Shown here: positions 15,864-21,592 of the stretch, piece by piece
How the letters are laid out: each line of letters begins with the position of its first letter
Numbering within the stretch: position 1 is the stretch's first letter
From: a virus
Strand: one strand, 5' to 3'
DNA: 21,592 nucleotides
Virus record (IMG/VR): IMGVR_UViG_3300008110_001399
Span: 1 to 21,592 of that record
Made by a program: the position numbers and the translations under genes
The notes under the pieces: model-generated
Seen by the model: the letters and a program-made list of their open reading frames with translations, nothing else
Database searches by the model: none
Told to the model about the DNA's origin: nothing

Positions 15864-18800
15864 ATGGATGAATTGAGCAAGCTATATCAAGCTTTAGTTG
15901 CTAAAGGATATTATACTAAATCTTTTGAAGAGTTTCAAACTAAATTCCAAGACCCTGTATATCAAGATAGAGTATTCAATGCGGTAAACGAAAGCCAATT
16001 ATTTACTCAAGGTAGAGATAGATTTTTCCAGAAGTTTACTGGTGGTGCTGCCCCTATGCTCCCACAGCAAGAAGAGCAAATTACTCCTATGGCACAAGCT
16101 GTAGGAGAACCCGTAAAAAAAAAAGAAGAACAACTACCTCCGTGGCTTCAGGAAGTGGAGAAAGCAAGAAGGGAAGAAGAAGCTTCACGTTTGCCTTTCT
16201 ACCAAAAACCAAAAGAGGAGTTGTCCCCATTTTTGGAATCTGCTGCTTCGGCATCTTCATCGGGATATCAAGGAATCCCTGACTTCTCAAAGCCAGCTGA
16301 GTTACCACCATTACTAACGCCAGAACAAATAGCTGCGTTACCTGAGCCTATTGCCCAAGAGGAAGAGGATTATTTTACAGGTACATTCGGCAATGTACTT
16401 AGAACATTTGATGAATACTCTCCCATTGGTGTAGGAGATTTTGTCGATGACTTTGCACGTTCAGTTGCTCAAGGTTATAGGTCAGCAAAGCTAGGCGAAG
16501 AGTCTTTGGCATTGCTCAAAGAAGGTACAGTACCAACTACAGAACAAATACAAAAATTCTTAGAGGCAAATAAGAACGCCAAGGGATTAGGTAGCTCCAA
16601 AGAGATGCAGGACTACCAGAAGATTTATGAAGAAGAGGGCAAAGGATTTTGGGGTGTAGTAAAAGGTCTTATATTGAACCCAACAGTAGCAGCAGAACTT
16701 ATCACTAGTTCTCTAGTATCAATGGCTACAAATACAGATGCAGTTATAGCAGGACTTTCTGCTGTAGGTGCAGGAGCTTCATATGGAGCTGCTACTGGGT
16801 CTGCTGCTGCTGGCGTAGGTGCTGTTCCGGGAGCTGTTGCAGGGGCTGCTGCTTCTCTTCCATACGCATTTGGTTTGGCTAGCTCTATTGTTGATATGGG
16901 TGCTACCTATGCTGAATTATTGCAAGAGGAACTAGGTGGCAAAGAAGCAACCAAAGAAAATGTAAAAGCTATACTAGAAGACCCCACAAAGCAGAACGAA
17001 CTAAGGAACAAAGCTATCGTAAGAGGTATTGCTATCGGTACTATAGATGCATTCACAGGTAAATTGGCATCAGGGGTCGGTACTAAAGTATTGTCCAAGT
17101 CTGCTGCTACATCAGCTACTGGAGCTGCAACGAGAGGTGCTGTTGTAAAGTCAGTGGCTACCGGTGCAGGGATTGAAGCGGTAGGTGGTGCTACTGGTGA
17201 GGCTACAGGTAGGGGGCTTATTGGGCAAGAGATGGATGTATCTGAGATTGCATTGGAAGGCTTGTCTGAACTCCCCGGTGGTGTTAAGTCTACCATCCAA
17301 GCAAGATATGCCAAGCCTGTATATAAAATAAATGGGCAGAAAGTAACGGCAGAAGAAGTTGATAATGTCATAGAAACCATGACTCCTGACCAACTTGCAA
17401 AGAGCAAGATTGTTATTGAGAATGATTACACTGGTCGTGCAAAAAAGATGCAAGACAAGATTGTTGATGGCTCAATAGAAAAGCAAGTTGTAGAAGCAAA
17501 CCCAGAGTTAAATAAAACTAGTGTCCGTGCTATTGTTGAATTAGAAAAGGAATTAAAAACCTTAGAAGGTAACACTACCCAAACTGGTAAAGATAAAGCT
17601 GCGTCAATAAGACAGCAGATTAAAGACATACAAGAAAATCCGCTTCAAGAAGAAGCAATTAAAGAAACAATTAAAGCAGAAGAAGATGCCATTCAAGAGC
17701 AAACAACAAGTGAAGTTCCTATTCAGCCAGAAGCCAGAGTTGGCGAAGAAGTGGCGAAAGGAGAACCCCAAGCAGAACCTCAAGTCACTGCCGAAGAAAC
17801 TGTCAAAGAAGAAGTAGGGAAACCAAAGTCATTCTTTGATTGGATTGGAGGGTTAAGCAAGAAAGAAGAAGTCACCGAAGAAGTAGCTACTCCTATTGAA
17901 ACTGTAACCAAAGAAGAAGTTGATGCGGTTATTACTCCTGAAGAACAAGAGGCACTTGACCAAGAAGTAAAAGACTTAGAGTCAGTGCTTGGTCTTGAGC
18001 CAACAGAGGAAGCCCCTAAGCTTAGTGAAGAGAAAAAGCAAGAGGTAGTTGAGAACATCAATAAGCTAAGGGAACTAGAGAAAGAAAAGAACAAGGACAA
18101 CCTTGACGAGCAATATGCTATAGGCAGTGAGCAAACAGTAGCTGAACGCATTGATGAGAAGTACGATAAGCAATTGGATTTATTTGAATCTATCGCTGCA
18201 CCTACTCCTCCACCTGCACCTACTCCTGTTGCTACTAAGATAGAAGAGATAGTTAGCAAAGAAGATAATGAGTTGAATAAAATCAATGAATCAATTGGGC
18301 GTGTAAAGGAAGAGATAGATTCGGATAAGAATGAGAGAGAACTAGAAGCTCTTGATGAGAAAATTTCTAGAGCCAAGAAGAGAATAGCTACAGCTGATGA
18401 TACGGATGCTGCTATTGAGGAATTCAAACAAGCTGAAAAGGGGAAGGCAGACTTCCAAAAATCCATACAAAAGAAAAAGGACTTCAATAAAGTAGACGCT
18501 CTTATTCTTGATGAGATATATCAAAAGAACAGAGGTAGATACGAATATCAAGAATTGTTTGACAAAGACCCACGCCTTGCTGCAATACAAAGTGCCAAGG
18601 ATATGATTGAATATGGGAGGGGAGATTTTCTTGATGAAGAAGGATTGGCTAGATATGAGAACTACATTAAAATTCTTGAAGAGGACATAGCTAAATTCCC
18701 GGTTAAAGAAGCAGTCGCTCCTGCCCCTGCACCTGCTAAAGCAAAGAAAGCATCTACCAAAAAAGGTGTACTTGAGTACACTCCACCTGCTCCTGCCCCT

Positions 18801-21592
18801 GCACCTGAACCTGCACAAGCACCAGCTACTACTACCAAAGAAACTACAACGACTGATACAACAAAAACAAAACAAAATGAACAACTACAATCCAAACGCA
18901 CCGGAGACCGAGGAAGACGGACTGAGGGCAGGAAGCTTACGACTCTTGAAGGCACGCCAACAATTCAAGGACTTGAAGGACCGGACGAACAGCTTATTGC
19001 CGTTGCCGAAAAGTATGCAGCAAACAATGGAATCAAACTCAAAAGACAATCAGAGTATGTTAAAGTAGACCCAGAGAGGGCAAAGAGAATAGCCGATGCA
19101 TATGAGCAAATGGCAGACGACCCTAACAATCCAAAGGTCAAGAAAGCTTACAAGGAATTAATAAGACAGACCATAGCACAATACCAAGCATTAGTAGATG
19201 CTGGGTATAAGTTCTGGTTTATGGATTTAAACATCCCAAGTAATTTAGATTATGCTTCAAGCCCGTACAATGCTCTGCGTGATTTAAGGCAGAACAAAGA
19301 AATGGGAGTATTCCCTACTACTGATGGGTATGGCAATAGTGAGCTTACTGAATCAGATGTAGCTAAGAATCCATTGCTGGCAGAGACTGGTATCGAATGG
19401 AGTGTTGGTGGATTAGATGGTCCTAAAAAGGCTGTTCTTGCGAATGACTTATTCCGTGCAGTACATGATGCTTTCGGTCACGGATTAGAGGGTGCTGGCT
19501 TTAGGGAAAGAGGAGAAGAGAATGCTTGGCAAGCCCACATTAGATTGTTTACTGGTGCAGCAAAGGCAGCATTAACAAGTGAGACAAGAGGACAAAACTC
19601 TTGGTTAAACTTTGGTCCTTATGGAGAACAGAATAGAAAGGCTAAGGTTGAAGATACTATATTCGCCCCACAGAAAATAGGTATAATGCCTAAGTGGACT
19701 TGGACTGAAGGCATTGCTGGTGATATGGATTATGAAAGTGCACCTGCTGAACCTAAAAAAGCTGCACCTGCACCTAAGAAAGTTGCACCTGCACCTGCAC
19801 CTGCACCTGCACCTGAGCTTATTGTTGAAGCCAAGCCTAGTCAATCTAAGAAAGCTGTGGCTGCTCCTAAGAAAGCTGCTCCTGCACCTGCTCCTGAACC
19901 TGCTCCTGCTCCTGCCGCCCCAACTACTGGAGCTATTACATTGAACCAACTTAGAGAAGAATATACTCTTAAAAATATGGAGGTAAGGACAGCTAAGAAC
20001 CTTACCCAAAAACAAAAGGATGCTAAGGTCGCTGAGTTGCAAGCTGAATACAAAGAAAAGAAGAAAGCTATGGCTTCTCCTAAGTTCAGGACCAACGAGC
20101 CAATCAATTCAACTGAGGATGTATTGACTGGATATGTTGGTAATGATTTGCCGAAAGTATTTCAGTTGATATCAAGAATACAGCAGGCATTCCCTAACGT
20201 AGTAGTCAGCGTTGACGCTGAAACATTCAACAACGTAATGAACTCTGAGGGGGTAAGACCATTCGTTAGTGATGGCGTAGTGATATACGGTGTTACTGTT
20301 AACGGAGACATCTACATAAACCCAGAGGTACACAATTCTAATTCCGATTTATTCAACACATCAATACACGAGTTTGGTCACGTATGGCAAGACTTCTTGT
20401 CAACTACCGAAGAAGGTATGGCGTTATTGAATCGTGGGTATGAATTAATAAAAGAGGCTATAGGCGTAGATAGTTACATCACTAGCCTATACAACTCACA
20501 GCTAGAGAAATTCAATGGCGATGAACGCAAAGCTCTTAATGAGGTTACATCTATCTTGATAGGTAACAAGGGAGCAGAGGTTGTTAATCGTTCTATATCT
20601 AGCAAAATAAAAGATTGGTTATCAGATGTGTGGAATTACATATCATCCGCATTCAAAGTATCTGACGAACTAACAGACCACGATATTCAAGACATGACTC
20701 TTGAAGAATTCATTGGGACTGCTTTGGCTGATATGCTGAGTGGTAAGCAGATTAAGATGAGTGACTCTCAGTTGAAGACGCTGAAGGATTCTGATGCTGC
20801 ATTTAGTACCTCTCAAAACATATTTGATATTGTATCTGTTGGCAGACAGAATGGTTTCTCGGATGCATCCATCAAACAGTTGCTTCTAAAGCGTGGCTTT
20901 AAATCAAGCGACATAGATGCGGTGATGCAAGTTAACCTTAACCTATTTGACAAGCTGCCTCCTGCATTTGCTAATGTTGATGGTGGTGTTAAAGTAGGTT
21001 TAGACTTGTACAATCAGGTGCTAAACAAACTGATTGAGTTCCAGAAAGCATACGGATATAAATCAATGGCTGATATACGCCAAAAGGGTATTGAGTTATT
21101 GCAATCTAATCCTATATTCCAATCGCAGACAGAACAGGTACAGAAGGAGTTGATAGTAGGGTTTGACAAGAACTTAAATACTAAGGCAAACAAATCAGTT
21201 TCTGCTTTGATAGCTGGTATTAAGAATGATTTAAAGCAAAGAGTTATTGGTAGCAAGAACTTACGTGATGCACAGATAGCAATGCGTACATTTATTCGCA
21301 ATGCATTACCTAAATCAAAAAACTACAGCCAAGCACAAATCAATAAGCTTACCAAGATAATAACAGATACCACAGTAGACAGCTTTATGGCACAGTCTGA
21401 AAGGGTTATTGAAATTGTTGAGAAGCAGATTGAAAAGATGAGAGACAATACTCTCCGTGAAATATTATCCTTAGTAACTAAGAAAGCACAGCCAGCAAAG
21501 ACAACTACCGGTAAGCGTAGAAGCAAGGGCTTAGATGCTCAGGGTCAATCATTCTTTGAAGCAGCAAGAGACATCATCAAAGCAGCGATATT
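15864..21592 (+). CDS. Giant polyvalent virion protein (3' end outside window)
   Basis: An open frame of 1909 codons from ATG 15864 with no stop. Residues 1-57 (KLYQALVAKGYYTKSFEEFQ ...) form an N-terminal module I recall from giant internal proteins of Bacteroidota phages. Residues ~279-349 are a Gly/Ala hydrophobic stretch that may be membrane-active. Residues ~490-945 are Glu/Lys-rich helices. Two Pro-Ala linkers (~952-990, ~1293-1353) flank a compact domain (~1035-1280) containing EYVKVDPERAKRIADAYEQM, VHDAFGHG (H1201, H1206), GEENAWQAH and RGQNSWLNFGP. HEFGH at 1502-1506 is a zinc-metallopeptidase motif, with a possible third ligand E1560 in LNEVTSILIGNKG. Helical segments follow. Such proteins are thought to be packaged and injected. 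No RNA polymerase DxDxD motif is seen in the visible part. Confidence 0.8.
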   Translation, partial: MDELSKLYQALVAKGYYTKSFEEFQTKFQDPVYQDRVFNAVNESQLFTQGRDRFFQKFTGGAAPMLPQQEEQITPMAQAVGEPVKKKEEQLPPWLQEVEKARREEEASRLPFYQKPKEELSPFLESAASASSSGYQGIPDFSKPAELPPLLTPEQIAALPEPIAQEEEDYFTGTFGNVLRTFDEYSPIGVGDFVDDFARSVAQGYRSAKLGEESLALLKEGTVPTTEQIQKFLEANKNAKGLGSSKEMQDYQKIYEEEGKGFWGVVKGLILNPTVAAELITSSLVSMATNTDAVIAGLSAVGAGASYGAATGSAAAGVGAVPGAVAGAAASLPYAFGLASSIVDMGATYAELLQEELGGKEATKENVKAILEDPTKQNELRNKAIVRGIAIGTIDAFTGKLASGVGTKVLSKSAATSATGAATRGAVVKSVATGAGIEAVGGATGEATGRGLIGQEMDVSEIALEGLSELPGGVKSTIQARYAKPVYKINGQKVTAEEVDNVIETMTPDQLAKSKIVIENDYTGRAKKMQDKIVDGSIEKQVVEANPELNKTSVRAIVELEKELKTLEGNTTQTGKDKAASIRQQIKDIQENPLQEEAIKETIKAEEDAIQEQTTSEVPIQPEARVGEEVAKGEPQAEPQVTAEETVKEEVGKPKSFFDWIGGLSKKEEVTEEVATPIETVTKEEVDAVITPEEQEALDQEVKDLESVLGLEPTEEAPKLSEEKKQEVVENINKLRELEKEKNKDNLDEQYAIGSEQTVAERIDEKYDKQLDLFESIAAPTPPPAPTPVATKIEEIVSKEDNELNKINESIGRVKEEIDSDKNERELEALDEKISRAKKRIATADDTDAAIEEFKQAEKGKADFQKSIQKKKDFNKVDALILDEIYQKNRGRYEYQELFDKDPRLAAIQSAKDMIEYGRGDFLDEEGLARYENYIKILEEDIAKFPVKEAVAPAPAPAKAKKASTKKGVLEYTPPAPAPAPEPAQAPATTTKETTTTDTTKTKQNEQLQSKRTGDRGRRTEGRKLTTLEGTPTIQGLEGPDEQLIAVAEKYAANNGIKLKRQSEYVKVDPERAKRIADAYEQMADDPNNPKVKKAYKELIRQTIAQYQALVDAGYKFWFMDLNIPSNLDYASSPYNALRDLRQNKEMGVFPTTDGYGNSELTESDVAKNPLLAETGIEWSVGGLDGPKKAVLANDLFRAVHDAFGHGLEGAGFRERGEENAWQAHIRLFTGAAKAALTSETRGQNSWLNFGPYGEQNRKAKVEDTIFAPQKIGIMPKWTWTEGIAGDMDYESAPAEPKKAAPAPKKVAPAPAPAPAPELIVEAKPSQSKKAVAAPKKAAPAPAPEPAPAPAAPTTGAITLNQLREEYTLKNMEVRTAKNLTQKQKDAKVAELQAEYKEKKKAMASPKFRTNEPINSTEDVLTGYVGNDLPKVFQLISRIQQAFPNVVVSVDAETFNNVMNSEGVRPFVSDGVVIYGVTVNGDIYINPEVHNSNSDLFNTSIHEFGHVWQDFLSTTEEGMALLNRGYELIKEAIGVDSYITSLYNSQLEKFNGDERKALNEVTSILIGNKGAEVVNRSISSKIKDWLSDVWNYISSAFKVSDELTDHDIQDMTLEEFIGTALADMLSGKQIKMSDSQLKTLKDSDAAFSTSQNIFDIVSVGRQNGFSDASIKQLLLKRGFKSSDIDAVMQVNLNLFDKLPPAFANVDGGVKVGLDLYNQVLNKLIEFQKAYGYKSMADIRQKGIELLQSNPIFQSQTEQVQKELIVGFDKNLNTKANKSVSALIAGIKNDLKQRVIGSKNLRDAQIAMRTFIRNALPKSKNYSQAQINKLTKIITDTTVDSFMAQSERVIEIVEKQIEKMRDNTLREILSLVTKKAQPAKTTTGKRRSKGLDAQGQSFFEAARDIIKAAI
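18717..18835 (+). repeat. Pro-Ala linker repeat 1
   Basis: Codes for PAPAPAKAKKASTKKGVLEY and then TPPAPAPAPEPAQAP through short repeats of CCT-GC(A/T/C) units. It is a flexible linker between the helical region and the VHDAFGHG domain. The third 16-base palindrome lies inside it. Confidence 0.7.
18766..18781 (+). repeat. 16-base palindrome, copy 3 (inside coding sequence)
   Basis: GTGTACTTGAGTACAC, identical to copy 2, here encoding VLEYT in the Pro-Ala linker of the giant protein. Placement in a tolerant linker at a domain boundary rather than in a conserved domain is notable. Confidence 0.9.
19738..19920 (+). repeat. Pro-Ala linker repeat 2 (GCACCT tandem hexamers)
   Basis: Includes a run of tandem GCACCT hexamers (from about 19783 to 19814) and further GCTCCT/GCACCT units, encoding alternating Ala-Pro with AAPKK-like segments. 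It links the VHDAFGHG domain to the metallopeptidase region. Tandem hexamers can change copy number by slippage without breaking the frame. Confidence 0.75.

Noticed and set aside
17780-18955. Long antisense open frames opposite the giant gene (also 16907-17453, 19605-20107)
   Set aside because: They mirror Glu/Lys-rich and Pro-Ala coding DNA and give Ser/Phe- or Arg/Cys-rich low-complexity products; no start context or promoter supports them.
19714-19944. + frame of 76 codons rich in Leu and His
   Set aside because: It is the Pro-Ala hexamer repeat read in another frame.
15864-21592. Virion RNA polymerase in the giant protein
   Set aside because: crAss-like phages encode such polymerases in giant genes, but no DxDxD-type motif occurs in the visible 1909 residues; it could lie beyond the window.
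1-21592. tRNA genes, CRISPR arrays, insertion sequences, attachment sites
   Set aside because: Gaps between genes are all under about 85 bases and no tRNA-like, array-like or transposase-like sequence was recognised.

Overview
This window reads as the structural (late) gene block of a tailed bacteriophage, most likely a podovirus of crAss-like or closely related type infecting a member of the Bacteroidota. Four observations point this way. The DNA is AT-rich. Start codons sit in A-rich contexts with no convincing Shine-Dalgarno sequence. Four gene starts are preceded by a TAnnTTTG element, the Bacteroidota -7 box. The gene order is portal, scaffold-like protein, major capsid protein, ring/neck proteins, very large stabilization ('muzzle') protein, internal/ejection proteins, giant polyvalent protein. 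Family names come from remembered sequence resemblance and gene order; no database search was possible. All genes are on the + strand. Coding is almost continuous: no gap exceeds about 85 bases, and no tRNA, rRNA, CRISPR array, integrase or transposase is seen.

Region 1 (1-4260) is head assembly. It holds the 3' end of the portal gene, an acidic scaffold-like protein, the major capsid protein with strongly biased codons, a hairpin terminator, an unassigned conserved structural protein, and a second clear intrinsic terminator.

Region 2 (4268-12635) is neck and tail. Two probable ring/connector proteins lead into a stabilization/muzzle protein. The muzzle appears as four consecutive reading frames (6152-9619, 9616-11256, 11267-11797, 11829-12635). 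Two of the three joints lie on runs of G, and reading continues naturally in the new frame, with recognisable motifs spanning each joint. The best reading is one very large tail protein whose conserved first and last parts are separated by an inserted cysteine-rich, beta-type, receptor-binding-like region. The frame changes are either indel errors or mutations, or a recoding/phase-variation mechanism. The third joint is an ordinary stop and new start, with a 16-base palindrome between them.

Region 3 (12659-21592) holds a small GNAT-like acetyltransferase, two probable internal/ejection proteins, and a giant open frame that runs off the window end (over 1,900 codons). The giant protein has an N-terminal phage-specific segment, a Gly/Ala-rich hydrophobic stretch, a long charged helical region and Pro-Ala linkers. 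It also has a domain carrying VHDAFGHG and a separate HEFGH zinc-metallopeptidase motif. It resembles the polyvalent virion proteins thought to enter the host with the DNA.

The most unusual features are the split muzzle gene, the 16-base palindrome found exactly three times at module boundaries, and the multi-domain giant protein.
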